Source: Alphaproteobacteria bacterium
GTDB taxonomy: Bacteria; Pseudomonadota; Alphaproteobacteria; JAUXUR01
Direction of reading: 5' to 3'
Length of the DNA: 35,704 nt
Assembly: GCA_030680745.1 (NCBI GenBank)
Contig: JAUXUR010000072.1
Location: 1-35,704, forward strand
Of the stretch, positions 5,823 through 14,583 are shown piece by piece. A program made the position numbers and the translations under genes. Below the pieces are notes generated by a model, which did no database searches, was not told the DNA's origin, and saw only the letters and a program-made list of their open reading frames with translations. How positions within the stretch are numbered: the first letter of the stretch is position 1; the number at the start of each line of letters is the position of its first letter.

Positions 5823-7640
5823 ATGTCAGATATTCGTAATTTAGCCATTATCGCACACGTCGATCATGGTAAGACAACTCTTGTGGATGCCCTCTTAAGG
5901 CAAAGCGGAACATTTCGTGTAAATCAACAAGTTGCGGAACGCGCAATGGATTCGAACGCCCTTGAAAAAGAGCGCGGCATCACCATTTTGGCCAAATGTA
6001 CCTCGGTCTTATGGGAAGATCATCGTTTAAATATTGTTGATACACCCGGTCACGCCGATTTCGGCGGTGAAGTTGAACGTGTATTATCGATGGTTGATGG
6101 TGTTTTAGTTCTCGTTGACGCTGCAGAAGGCCCAATGCCCCAAACAAAATTTGTGTTGGCTAAAGCATTAAAATTAGGCCTTAAGCCTCTTGTTGTGATC
6201 AATAAAGCCGATCGTCCTGACGCACGTCCTGATGAAGTATATTCTGAAATTTTTGATCTTTTCGTAGCGCTTGAAGCCACTGAAGAACAGCTTGATTTTC
6301 CATTGCTATATGCATCAGCACGTCAAGGCTGGGCCGTTAGAGATTTAAATGATGCTAAGGTCGATCTTAAAGTTTTGTATGAAACGATTGTAAGCCATAT
6401 ACCTATTGTTAAAGGTGATATGGATGCTCCTTTCACGATGCTTGTGACAATTTTAGAAGCTGATCCATATTTGGGCCGTATCTTAACAGGTCGCGTTCAA
6501 TCTGGTGTTGCGCGCATGAATATGCCGATTAAGGGTCTTAATAAAGACAATCCTCAAATTGAGCAAGCACGTTTAACTAAAATTTTAGCTTTCCGTGGAT
6601 TAGAGCGTTTGCCTGTTGATGAAGCTGTTGTCGGTGATATTATTGCCGTTGCCGGCCTTACATCTACAACCGTCGGCGATACAATTGCCGATGCGATTGT
6701 AACAGAACCATTACATGCACAGCCGATAGATCCGCCAACGCTTGCGATGACTTTTACCGTTAATGATTCTCCTTATGCGGGTCGCGAAGGCACAAAAGTA
6801 ACATCGCGTATGATTCGTGATCGTTTGTTCCGTGAATCTGAAGGTAATATTTCGATTTGGGTCAAAGAATCCGAATCCAAGGATTCTTTTGAAGTAGCTG
6901 GACGTGGCGAGCTTCAACTTGGCGTTTTAATTGAAACCATGCGTCGTGAAGGATTTGAATTATCCATTTCACGCCCACGCGTTTTATTCAAAACGGATGA
7001 AAAAGGCCATCGTTTAGAGCCTATGGAAGAAATTCAAGTCGACGTTGACGATGAATATACAGGCGTCGTTGTTGAAAAAATGGGTACGCGCAAAGGCGAA
7101 ATGACGGATATGCGTCCTTCCGGTGGCGGCAAAACCCGCGTATCGTTTTTAGCACCGGCACGTGGGTTGATCGGGTATCAAGGCGAATTCATGACGGATA
7201 CGCGTGGCACTGGTATTATGACACGTCTCTTCCATGGTTATGGCCCTTATAAAGGTCCTATTGAAGGCCGTAGAAATGGTGTGCTTATTTCCAATTCGAC
7301 TGGAACGTCAGTTGCTTATGCACTTTGGAATCTTGAGGAACGAGGATTTCTTTTCATTAATCCAGGTACCGATTTGTATGAAGGCATGATTATTGGCGAG
7401 CATTCACGTGAAAATGATCTTGAAGTCAATCCGCTTAAAGGTAAGCAATTAAATAACATTCGTACAACGTCTAAAGATGAAGCTGTGCGTTTAACGCCGC
7501 CTAAAATCTTTACACTGGAACAAGCGATTGCCTATATTGAAGACGATGAATTGGTTGAAGTAACCCCCAAATCAATTCGTATTCGTAAAGCGCTCCTTGA
7601 TCCTAATGCACGTAAACGTGCAAGTAGATCTAAGGAATAA
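5823..7640 (+). CDS. typA: Ribosome-associated GTPase TypA/BipA
   Basis: 605 residues, full family length. The G domain carries G1 AHVDHGKTT (P-loop), the switch region EKERGITI, G3 DTPGHADFGGEV and G4 NKADRPDARP. The EF-G-like domains III and V follow, then the TypA-specific C-terminal domain with HGYGPYKGPIEGRRNGVLIS and LTPPKIFTLEQAIAYIEDDELVEVTPKSIRIRK. TypA is a translational GTPase that binds 70S ribosomes and aids 50S assembly, especially under cold and stress. Start ATG follows AGTAAGGCAATCT. It appears monocistronic, with its own promoter and a hairpin just after the stop. Confidence 0.98.
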   Translation: MSDIRNLAIIAHVDHGKTTLVDALLRQSGTFRVNQQVAERAMDSNALEKERGITILAKCTSVLWEDHRLNIVDTPGHADFGGEVERVLSMVDGVLVLVDAAEGPMPQTKFVLAKALKLGLKPLVVINKADRPDARPDEVYSEIFDLFVALEATEEQLDFPLLYASARQGWAVRDLNDAKVDLKVLYETIVSHIPIVKGDMDAPFTMLVTILEADPYLGRILTGRVQSGVARMNMPIKGLNKDNPQIEQARLTKILAFRGLERLPVDEAVVGDIIAVAGLTSTTVGDTIADAIVTEPLHAQPIDPPTLAMTFTVNDSPYAGREGTKVTSRMIRDRLFRESEGNISIWVKESESKDSFEVAGRGELQLGVLIETMRREGFELSISRPRVLFKTDEKGHRLEPMEEIQVDVDDEYTGVVVEKMGTRKGEMTDMRPSGGGKTRVSFLAPARGLIGYQGEFMTDTRGTGIMTRLFHGYGPYKGPIEGRRNGVLISNSTGTSVAYALWNLEERGFLFINPGTDLYEGMIIGEHSRENDLEVNPLKGKQLNNIRTTSKDEAVRLTPPKIFTLEQAIAYIEDDELVEVTPKSIRIRKALLDPNARKRASRSKE

Positions 7641-7656
7641 TTGACGATTTTACTCT

Positions 7657-7686
7657 CTACGTGCTGCAATAAGTTGCAGTACGTAG
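7657..7686 (+). terminator. Strong hairpin after typA
   Basis: A 13-bp stem CTACGTGCTGCAA/TTGCAGTACGTAG (one G-T pair) with a TAAG loop. There is no T run after it, so it may be a 3'-end stabiliser or a Rho-assisted terminator rather than a classical intrinsic terminator. Confidence 0.5.
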
Positions 7687-7726
7687 AAAATAATGAAGCA
7701 AACCTTAACTAACAAAAAATAAAAAG

Positions 7727-8113
7727 ATGTCGATTGAAATAGGAAAGAAACGTTTTAAAGAAATCGTTGGATCTCAAAGCGATCTTATTATTGAAAAACT
7801 CAAAGCTGCATCACCTGATTTCGCAGATTATGTCCTTAATTTTGCTTATGGAAATTTATATAATCGTGCAGGATTAAATGATAAGTACCGTGAAATTGCA
7901 GCTGTTTCAAATTTAATTGGGCAAGGCTCAACAGGACTTCCTTTAAAAACACATTTAAAAGGCATGCTCAATGTTGGTTTTAAAAAAGATGAAATCATCG
8001 AACTCATTATCTTTTTGATTGGATATTCTGGTTTTCCGCGTTGTGTTGAAGCGCTTTTGATGCTCAATTCTTTAGACCAGGAAAATGAAGCAATTTCTCT
8101 TAAAACAGCTTAA
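7727..8113 (+). CDS. Carboxymuconolactone decarboxylase-like (AhpD superfamily) protein
   Basis: 128 residues, all helical, single CMD domain. The family signature lies at about residues 45-105: KYREIAAVSNLIGQGS, LKTHLKGMLNVGFKKDEIIELI, then FLIGYSGFPRCVEALLML. These match gamma-carboxymuconolactone decarboxylase-type proteins, many of which are annotated only by fold. The CxxC redox pair of AhpD-type members is absent (the only Cys is in PRCVEA), so peroxidase-coupled activity is not expected. The true substrate is unknown. There is no clear ribosome site before the ATG. It stands between typA and trhO, in the same direction with 86-bp gaps. Confidence 0.85.
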   Translation: MSIEIGKKRFKEIVGSQSDLIIEKLKAASPDFADYVLNFAYGNLYNRAGLNDKYREIAAVSNLIGQGSTGLPLKTHLKGMLNVGFKKDEIIELIIFLIGYSGFPRCVEALLMLNSLDQENEAISLKTA

Positions 8114-8198
8114 CTACGTATTGATTTTAAACATTCAACGTTTTGTTTACTTTTTAATCAAAAAAAGATATAAAAGACCATCATAAAAGGAATGTCAC

Positions 8199-9110
8199 AT
8201 GTCAAATTTTACTGTTGCTGCTTTATATAAATTTGTTTCTTTGCCTGATTATAAGGAAATTCAACCGAGATTGCTTGACCTCTGTCGCAATCAAGGGATA
8301 AAAGGAACGTTATTACTAGCCGAAGAAGGCATCAACGGAACAATTGCCGGCACACGTGAAGCAATTGATTCTTTAAATGTTTTTTTTCAATCAGATACAC
8401 GTTTTCACAACCTAGAATATAAAGAATCATATGCCTCTAAAATGCCCTTTTATCGCTTAAAAGTACGTTTAAAAAAAGAAATTGTTACTTTAGGTGTTCC
8501 AGAAGTAGACCCCAATACGAAAGTTGGCACTTATTTAAATCCTCAACAATGGAATGAATTACTACAAGATCCCGAAGTTGTTCTGCTGGACACACGCAAT
8601 GATTATGAATATGAAATTGGTACATTTAAAGGGGCGCTTAACCCCAACACAGCAACTTTTCGTGAATTTCCAGATTATGTAACCCAAAACCTAGACCCAA
8701 TCAAAAATAAAAAAATTGCTATGTTTTGTACAGGCGGCATACGTTGTGAAAAAGCATCATCTTATATGCTTCTTAAAGGATATGAAGAAGTTTATCACCT
8801 TAAAGGCGGCATTCTTAAATATCTTGAGGAAATGCAACCTGAAAATTCTTTATGGGAAGGCGAATGCTTTGTATTTGACAATCGCACCTCTATTGCACAT
8901 GGCCTAGAAGAAGGCGTTTCTGAAATGTGCTATGGATGTCGTTGGCCTATTTCGCCTGAGGATAAACAATCCGAACTTTATAAGGAAGGCATTCATTGCC
9001 CCAAATGCCATGACAAATTAACTGAAAAATTTAGACGCAGCGCTGAGGAACGTCATCGCCAAGTCGTTCTTGCCAAGTCCCGTGGAAAAAATCATATCGG
9101 CAGCAGGTAA
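8199..9110 (+). CDS. trhO: tRNA uridine(34) hydroxylase TrhO (YceA), rhodanese-domain
   Basis: 303 residues. The N-terminal YceA/TrhO domain (residues 1-100, [29 protein letters not shown]) is followed by a rhodanese domain (about 115-220) with the active-site loop [13 protein letters not shown] carrying the catalytic Cys. The C-terminal tail has a CYGC...CPKC four-cysteine cluster, probably metal-binding. TrhO hydroxylates uridine 34 of certain tRNAs at C5, the first step toward cmo5U/mo5U wobble modification. It acts in the cytoplasm. Start ATG follows AAAGGAATGTCAC. Length is in the short part of the family range. Confidence 0.95.
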   Translation: MSNFTVAALYKFVSLPDYKEIQPRLLDLCRNQGIKGTLLLAEEGINGTIAGTREAIDSLNVFFQSDTRFHNLEYKESYASKMPFYRLKVRLKKEIVTLGVPEVDPNTKVGTYLNPQQWNELLQDPEVVLLDTRNDYEYEIGTFKGALNPNTATFREFPDYVTQNLDPIKNKKIAMFCTGGIRCEKASSYMLLKGYEEVYHLKGGILKYLEEMQPENSLWEGECFVFDNRTSIAHGLEEGVSEMCYGCRWPISPEDKQSELYKEGIHCPKCHDKLTEKFRRSAEERHRQVVLAKSRGKNHIGSR

Positions 9111-9275
9111 ACAGCCAATCTATTTTCATTTCGAATTATGATTGTTTTTAATAGGAAAACTCGCAAAACACCAAGAGATTAATACGGTCATGCTGACCAT
9201 TTGCCTTTATTTTTACTTTATGCCAAAATCATTTAACAAATAAAAACTTTTAAATGCCATATGGGGAAAGTAAAA

Positions 9276-9815
9276 ATGAGAACTATATTAATTGGTGCTA
9301 TCCTTGCACTTTTTTCAACACATTCGTTTGCACTTGATCAAAATACAGTCAATACCAAAATTGCTTCTATAAAACAAAAAGCAGCTTCCGGTCAAGACGT
9401 TAAAGGCGACATAGCAGCACTTACTGAAGAACTTAAAGCGAATGCAAAATCATTGGTTGTTACAAATCAAGTGAACCTTTCTGTAATTGACCATAGTGGA
9501 ACGGTATCTCTCTTTGTCCCCTTCCCTGCAACAACAAATGTAATTGCCAATAATCCTGAGCTTGTAGAGCATGCAAAAGCTGCAATTGCTAAACATCCTG
9601 AAGCAAATAAAGCACATGACAATATTGACGGTGCAGTGTCGCTTGGCGGTAGCAGCAAGAAAAAAGACAAAGCTCCAGCAGCACCAGCAGATCCTTCAGC
9701 TGCACCTGCGTCAACAAGCAGTGGTGGCGGAATAGGTGACCTTATTGGCGCTGGACTTAGCACAATCATGAATATTGGCAGTGGCCTCATTAGTGGTATT
9801 TTAGGTGCAGTATAG
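9276..9815 (+). CDS. Small secreted protein with Gly-rich hydrophobic tail (paralogue 1 of 3)
   Basis: 179 residues. Start: the ATG at 9276 is preceded by GGGGAAAG; an upstream ATG at 9261 would place that site inside the gene. A Sec signal peptide runs MRTILIGAILALFSTHSFA. The mature part has a helical segment (22-60), a beta-like core (LVVTNQVNLSVIDHSGTV), a helix with AKAAIAKHP, and SLG. A Lys/Ala/Pro linker (127-148) then leads to a C-terminal hydrophobic Gly-rich segment ending ISGILGAV. It shares its layout (strand-SGxV-helix-A..HP-LG-hydrophobic tail) with the next two genes, so the three look like ancient tandem paralogues. The tail could insert in a membrane. Family and function not recognised. 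Confidence 0.82.
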   Translation: MRTILIGAILALFSTHSFALDQNTVNTKIASIKQKAASGQDVKGDIAALTEELKANAKSLVVTNQVNLSVIDHSGTVSLFVPFPATTNVIANNPELVEHAKAAIAKHPEANKAHDNIDGAVSLGGSSKKKDKAPAAPADPSAAPASTSSGGGIGDLIGAGLSTIMNIGSGLISGILGAV

Positions 9816-9900
9816 ATATTAAGTGAGTAAACTTCTTTCGAAACTTTAATATGTTGGCTGATTGCTGCATTGCATCGACACTCAGATCTATGTGTTGCAT

Positions 9901-10010
9901 TTGTATAGTCGATAGACTTCAGGGTAGGCGAGAAACAACGAGCGAAATGTATCCTGATATACATGCGCAAGGCGTAGAATTCACCTTTCCAATGCCTATC
10001 GAGTATACAA
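9901..10010. repeat. Palindromic repeat family 2, copy A
   Basis: 110 bp with terminal arms TTGTATAGTCGATAG/CTATCGAGTATACAA (14 of 15 positions complementary). The core AGAAACAACGAGCGAAATGT and inner hairpin ATGTATCCTGATATACAT recur at 23348-23453. The inner ATGTATC...ATACATG module resembles that of family 1, so the two families may be related. Confidence 0.8.
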
Positions 10011-10086
10011 TGCGTTTCGAAAGAAATCTAAGACCAATAAATTGTCCATAGATCTAAAAAATTAAAAAAGAAAATTGGAGAACACA

Positions 10087-10485
10087 ATGAAAAAAACAAT
10101 CTTAACCTTTATAAGCGGGACACTTTTTTTTGTGCCTTTAGCTCAATCAGAAGTACCCGCTGACCCAAATATGGCAGGCGCTATAGTTTCTGTAAAAACA
10201 ACAATCATTAAATTCGATAAAAGTGGCGCTGTTACAGGATCTAACACTTCACACAACAATATTTTAATGCCAAATGTCGATTCCACAATTCCTGCTGACG
10301 ATCTTAAAAAACTGGGGAATAAAGCACTTGCATCTTATGTACCGCCAAAAGAAAGTGAAGCCACAACACTCGGACTTTTTAGCGGTATTACAGATTTTCT
10401 AAAAGGTACACCCAAAACACAAACGGCACTTGGAGAAGCCGTTGGCAATATCGTCACATCAACAATTCTTGGATTCGTACCATAA
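10087..10485 (+). CDS. Small secreted protein with hydrophobic tail (paralogue 2 of 3)
   Basis: 132 residues. Start: ATG at 10087 with GGAG six bases upstream; a TTG at 10075 is less likely. Signal peptide MKKTILTFISGTLFFVPLAQS. The core has VSVKTTIIKFDKSGAVTG, then IPADDLKKLGNKALASYVPP and TTLG, which aligns with VNEDDLKK...ALKQHP...ATLG in the next gene. A C-terminal Gly/hydrophobic stretch (ALGEAVGNIVTSTILGFVP) ends the protein. It lies 20 bp upstream of the third paralogue and is probably co-transcribed with it. A family 2 palindrome separates it from paralogue 1. No known family recognised. Confidence 0.82.
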   Translation: MKKTILTFISGTLFFVPLAQSEVPADPNMAGAIVSVKTTIIKFDKSGAVTGSNTSHNNILMPNVDSTIPADDLKKLGNKALASYVPPKESEATTLGLFSGITDFLKGTPKTQTALGEAVGNIVTSTILGFVP

Positions 10486-10505
10486 TATTAAAGTGGAGAA
10501 AATAA

Positions 10506-10946
10506 ATGCGTATTCTTTTTTTGAGCTTAACGCTCGTTTTGGGTGCTTTTGTAACATCCTTTGCAGCTGATGCACCAGCACCTGTTGATACAAAACATAC
10601 AATTCTTGTAACATCTACAAAAGTGGATGTTTATCGTATTACAGTCGATGACAAGGGGCTCGTCGTTAAAGTTGAAGATCATAAAACTGATAGTGGTGTA
10701 AAAGTTTTAAAATCAAATGAACTTACAAATGTAAATGAAGATGATTTAAAAAAATCTGTTTTTGCAGCACTTAAACAACATCCTTCTCAAGGTAAAGAAG
10801 GCGAAGTCGCAACATTGGGTAAATACGACAAATTAGATAGCACAGCATCAGGTGCTATCGGCGTTGTGAGTACTGTTGGTGGTCTTATAGGAAGTTTTGC
10901 ACCTAAAATTGTAGAACTTGCGGCACCATTATTAGCTTTCCTCTAG
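10506..10946 (+). CDS. Small secreted protein with hydrophobic tail (paralogue 3 of 3)
   Basis: 146 residues. Signal peptide MRILFLSLTLVLGAFVTSFA, cleaved before ADAPAP. The mature protein contains beta-strand-like TKVDVYRITVDDKGLVVKV, a helix with EDDLKKSVFAALKQHP, the shared ATLG, and a C-terminal hydrophobic segment (GAIGVVSTVGGLIGS then LAAPLLAFL). The ribosome site is GTGGAG before AATAAATG. The gene order and matching motifs mark it as a paralogue of 10087-10485 and more distantly of 9276-9815. The tails resemble membrane-active peptides in composition, but that role is inference only. Confidence 0.82.
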   Translation: MRILFLSLTLVLGAFVTSFAADAPAPVDTKHTILVTSTKVDVYRITVDDKGLVVKVEDHKTDSGVKVLKSNELTNVNEDDLKKSVFAALKQHPSQGKEGEVATLGKYDKLDSTASGAIGVVSTVGGLIGSFAPKIVELAAPLLAFL

Positions 10947-10966
10947 AAAAACAATCACTTGCCGAC

Positions 10967-10998
10967 GCATTAACCTCTATCATGATAGGGGTTAATGC
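10967..10998 (+). terminator. Perfect 15-bp hairpin after the secreted triplet
   Basis: The stem GCATTAACCTCTATC/GATAGGGGTTAATGC has one G-T pair and a minimal loop. It lies 20 bp after the stop of the third paralogue. Only a weak T stretch follows. Most likely the end of this operon. Confidence 0.6.
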
Positions 10999-11034
10999 AA
11001 TTCTTATACGAATAATACACAAGATTAAACATAC

Positions 11035-11174
11035 CACTCACATTGATTTGCATCATATTTAAAAGTTACAATTGCTTCTTTATACGCTTTAGTCTGAGGC
11101 TTACCGTAATAGCAAAATCTAAAGTTTCCTAAAGAGGCATTAGCAGATTGATAAAAAATAACACATCTTCTTTT
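11035..11174 (-). pseudogene. Remnant of a small Cys-containing secreted protein
   Basis: On the minus strand an open frame of 45 codons reads RCVIFYQSANASLGNFRFCY, continues YGKPQTKAYKEAIVTFKYDA, and ends NQCEWYV before TAA. Composition is protein-like and the ending looks natural, but no start codon is available: an in-frame TAA sits just upstream (11175-11177) and the region beyond is A/T-rich. It loosely resembles the C-terminal part (CTYGYDGKITK) of the small protein at 14584-14931. I read it as the 3' end of a decayed gene. Confidence 0.45.
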
Positions 11175-11177
11175 TTA

Positions 11178-11446
11178 TCTTTTATTTTAAAGAATAATTC
11201 AATCGTTAAAATAATAAATATAAATTTATTTAATTAAAGAAAAATAACCAAAATAATAACTTACATTTCTAAGTAAAAAAAATTAGATTCAATATAAAAC
11301 ATATAAATTTATATTTATCTTTACATTTTTAAATATATTTGTTATTTTGCATCAAATTATAACACATATTAAAATTATGATGTGTACGAATAAGTTATTA
11401 AAATAATTTTCTTGATTGTTAACTTTTTTATTTTATAGGATGTATT
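11178..11446. other. Very A/T-rich intergenic stretch, no gene seen
   Basis: Almost only A and T, with no plausible frame. It presumably carries the promoter and leader of the large gene at 11447, but no pair of boxes stands out from the background. Confidence 0.5.
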
Positions 11447-14400
11447 ATGTATAAAAATAAATTCACCTTCTTACTCTTAACTACATTTCTTTTTTCATCT
11501 AATCTATTTGCTGGTAGCAATAATGAAGAAAACGAAAAAACATATTTAACAAAACGAAATCATCATGATTCAGATAATTCCTCACCTAAAAGAAATTTTA
11601 CACAAAAACAACGTATCATCAATGCACTTGATTCATCTGATTTAAATTTGGATCAACTTCTTGAGATAGAAGATTTTTTTATTGAATCAACATCCTTGCT
11701 CAACGATCCAGATTATTGTGAAATAATGCAAGAAACCCTTCTTTCTATAGCAAAAAATCGTACAAATATAAGTGAAAGATTAAAGGCTGCAAACACTCTA
11801 TTTAATAGCGAATATAAACCCTTATTATCGCAATCTCATAACGAAGTAGCTATTGAAGCCTTTATTTTTATTGCAACTGATTCAGAACTAGACTGTAAAA
11901 TTCAATTGAGTGTTTTAAATTATTTAATTCAATATAAAATATATAATGAATTTCATAAAAAAATTCTAGATTTTTCTGTTTTTTTATCAAAAAATTCTGA
12001 ATTCAGTCCAACCCGATTGAAGGCAGCGAACATTATTTCTTCAATAAATAATACTTACAAAAATCTACCAAACGGATATGAAAATGCACTCATTGATACT
12101 TATGGTTCTATTGCAACAGATTGTTCTATTGATTTAAATTTTCGAATAGGCGCGTTGTGCGTCATATTATTAAATCTTTCAAATTGCAATGGAGAATCTT
12201 TTGATATTTTGACTCAAATTGAAGAATCTCTTAATAAGACTAAAACAGAAGGTTATTCTTATGTGCTTGATGCAAGCAAAAACATGTTTAACGCTCTTAA
12301 AGAAATATCAAAAGAAGAATATGTTGATTTATTTAATTTAGCAAAACAATTTATTGAAAAACAAGGAGTTAAGAATCTTATAGACATATCTTTTATTCAA
12401 ATAATAGCAGAACTTTCAACTATAAAGAAAGAAAGACGCTGTTTTTTACTAAATACAATATCAGAAAATTTTTCCCAAAAAAAATGGAATTTAAAAGATT
12501 ATTATAATATTATCAAGGCACTGAAGAGTGTTAAAGATGAACAAATTTCTTTTCTACTAAATCTTATTAAAAAAGTTGAAGAAGAAAAAAACTGGTCTGG
12601 ATCTGACTATAGTTCTTTTATAAGAAAAATTAACAGCCTAAAAACAATCGAAGAAAAAAATATTGATTCTAATATCAACATTATCAAAAATTTTGCAGAA
12701 AAATACGATTATAATAAGGCAGATAATTATGCAGATATTATTTATTTACTTTCAAATACAGAAAAAAAAGAGTGTGAAGATATACTAGCAAGCATAGAAG
12801 AAAACTTTTCAGAAGAAATAAAAATTGAAAAATTGGATTTAGTACAAATTTGTTCTACAATTAAAATATTAAAAAAAATTGAAACAAAAAAATATAAAGA
12901 AATTTCAACTATATTAAAAAATAATAAAAAATTATTAAATTGCGAACATGATTTGTTTTATTTATGTGATTTATTTTCTGAAATAATCACAATTTTTCAA
13001 AAAAATTATGAATTTTATTTCGACATATTTTCAAACTTTTTAAAAAATGGATTGGATTTTCATAATGCTTCTAACGCCATTAAATTTCTTTACTTTATTC
13101 CAGAAGACCTACAGCAAGACGCTATGAGTAGAGTCAATTTTAGTGATTTAGATGGAGAAGAAGACTTAGAAGAACATGAAGAAGCTTATATTGTTTTTTT
13201 ATTAAATTATTTAAAATCTATTGATTCTAACAATAACCTTAAAAACAGATTAATATCTTTTTGGCAAGATTGTTTGCAATCAAGCAATGAAAATATTGCT
13301 TCAATATTATCTGCATTTATTGTGGAACATTTTTCAGAGACCAGTCTTCTTGAAGAAAGTGATATCGTTCAACTAGCTATTCGCACACAAATTCTAGTTA
13401 ATGAATCGAGCAACCTTCAAAATCCTTTTAAGCTCCATGAAAATTTATTACAAAAGAAAACAGAAAAAATTGATCTAACACAACTGCATTTCTGGAAAGA
13501 TTTTCAAGATCAAAATTATTCATATCAATTATGTTTAAACCCTGAATTTTTAAAATCATTATCTGACAAACAAATTTATTTCACCTCTATTCCTTACATA
13601 GAGCCAAATATTCTAGAAACCATATTCAAGTCAATGAAAGACCGAATTTCTTCTAACAACACATTACAAGAAATTATACTCAATACAACTTGCAAAAGTT
13701 TTAGTAATATCGAATATGACGTATTAGATGGATCACAATATCTTGTAAATTTACTCAATCGTCCTATCGGACATAAAGTTTCCGCCCAATTCAAATGTAT
13801 TCTAAAACATTTATTATCCTTACCATCAGAAACAACAGAAAAATCTTTATCCGAACAAGAAGATGCATTTTTAAAAACATTTGTTTCTATTTTGAACTGT
13901 CCAGCTGGACGAGATGGTGGTGTTTTACAAGCTTATGGCCAATTACCATCCAATAAAAAACTCAAAACAATAAACAAAGAAAATGATATTCATATGAATG
14001 TGGACACATCTAAAATTGAATCCCATAAAGCATATGATTTTTTAGATGAAACACTTCAAAATTATATTGAAAATCTTTTTTCTGGCACCAATCAATTGAT
14101 GTACAATATTTGCAACCTGAAAAATACCGATGAAAATAATAAGGCAGTTGAAATTAATGAAGCAGTTCATCAAGGCCTATATTTACGTAATTTAATTGGT
14201 GATCTTGTTGGTTCTGTACATAAAATTACTATTGATATGAACGCATCCCTTTGTTATATCGAGCTCATTAACCTTACAAAACAAAAAGCGCTTGAACATT
14301 TTTACGTTTATGCAAATTACAATATAGATCTTTTAATTTCATTCGTTCAGCTTAAAATAAATGAAATTTTAAGTAACGATCTATCTATATATAATGGATT

Positions 14401-14527
14401 AGCAAATATTATTGAAAATAACGACGAAAGCATATGGGAATTAAATGATCAATGCCAAATATCCGCAATCACAAAAAAAGGCACTTTAGCTGTCCTCATT
14501 AAGATTGGCGCTATATTGCAGCAATAA
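11447..14527 (+). CDS. Very large secreted alpha-helical repeat protein, unknown function
   Basis: 1026 residues with a Sec signal peptide (MYKNKFTFLLLTTFLFSSNLFA, cleaved before GSNNEE). A charged linker (SDNSSPKRNFTQKQ) leads to a long all-helical body. A repeat of about 90-100 residues is visible: SERLKAANTLF...AIEAFIFIATDSELD...KIQLSVLNYLI and TRLKAANIISS...ALIDTYGSIATDCSID...RIGALCVILLN. Helix pairs of 35-40 residues follow (for example KDYYNIIKALKSVKDEQISF). This suggests a HEAT/armadillo-like solenoid. Near residue 820 a compact motif NCPAGRDGGVLQAYGQLP begins a different C-terminal domain with NQLMYNICNL and HQGLYLRNLIGDLVGSVH. Codon use is more A/T-biased than in neighbouring core genes. 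No homologue recognised; an exported interaction scaffold or effector is an inference. Confidence 0.85.
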   Translation: MYKNKFTFLLLTTFLFSSNLFAGSNNEENEKTYLTKRNHHDSDNSSPKRNFTQKQRIINALDSSDLNLDQLLEIEDFFIESTSLLNDPDYCEIMQETLLSIAKNRTNISERLKAANTLFNSEYKPLLSQSHNEVAIEAFIFIATDSELDCKIQLSVLNYLIQYKIYNEFHKKILDFSVFLSKNSEFSPTRLKAANIISSINNTYKNLPNGYENALIDTYGSIATDCSIDLNFRIGALCVILLNLSNCNGESFDILTQIEESLNKTKTEGYSYVLDASKNMFNALKEISKEEYVDLFNLAKQFIEKQGVKNLIDISFIQIIAELSTIKKERRCFLLNTISENFSQKKWNLKDYYNIIKALKSVKDEQISFLLNLIKKVEEEKNWSGSDYSSFIRKINSLKTIEEKNIDSNINIIKNFAEKYDYNKADNYADIIYLLSNTEKKECEDILASIEENFSEEIKIEKLDLVQICSTIKILKKIETKKYKEISTILKNNKKLLNCEHDLFYLCDLFSEIITIFQKNYEFYFDIFSNFLKNGLDFHNASNAIKFLYFIPEDLQQDAMSRVNFSDLDGEEDLEEHEEAYIVFLLNYLKSIDSNNNLKNRLISFWQDCLQSSNENIASILSAFIVEHFSETSLLEESDIVQLAIRTQILVNESSNLQNPFKLHENLLQKKTEKIDLTQLHFWKDFQDQNYSYQLCLNPEFLKSLSDKQIYFTSIPYIEPNILETIFKSMKDRISSNNTLQEIILNTTCKSFSNIEYDVLDGSQYLVNLLNRPIGHKVSAQFKCILKHLLSLPSETTEKSLSEQEDAFLKTFVSILNCPAGRDGGVLQAYGQLPSNKKLKTINKENDIHMNVDTSKIESHKAYDFLDETLQNYIENLFSGTNQLMYNICNLKNTDENNKAVEINEAVHQGLYLRNLIGDLVGSVHKITIDMNASLCYIELINLTKQKALEHFYVYANYNIDLLISFVQLKINEILSNDLSIYNGLANIIENNDESIWELNDQCQISAITKKGTLAVLIKIGAILQQ

Positions 14528-14552
14528 AAAACATATACTCAATGTCATTAAA

Positions 14553-14579
14553 AAAACCACAGGGGATGCCTGTGGTTTT
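14553..14579. terminator. Bidirectional rho-independent terminator
   Basis: A perfect 11-bp stem AAAACCACAGG/CCTGTGGTTTT with loop GGATG. The A/T flanks give a U-tract in both directions. It lies between two convergent genes (11447-14527 and 14584-14931) and probably serves both. Confidence 0.85.
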
Positions 14580-14583
14580 GCAT

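Noticed and set aside
9467..9970. 167-codon minus-strand frame opposite the first secreted paralogue
   Set aside because: The plus-strand gene has a ribosome site, signal peptide and paralogues; the antisense frame has none of these.
9851..10051. 66-codon frame downstream of the first secreted paralogue
   Set aside because: It lies almost wholly within the family 2 palindrome, and its composition is that of the repeat.
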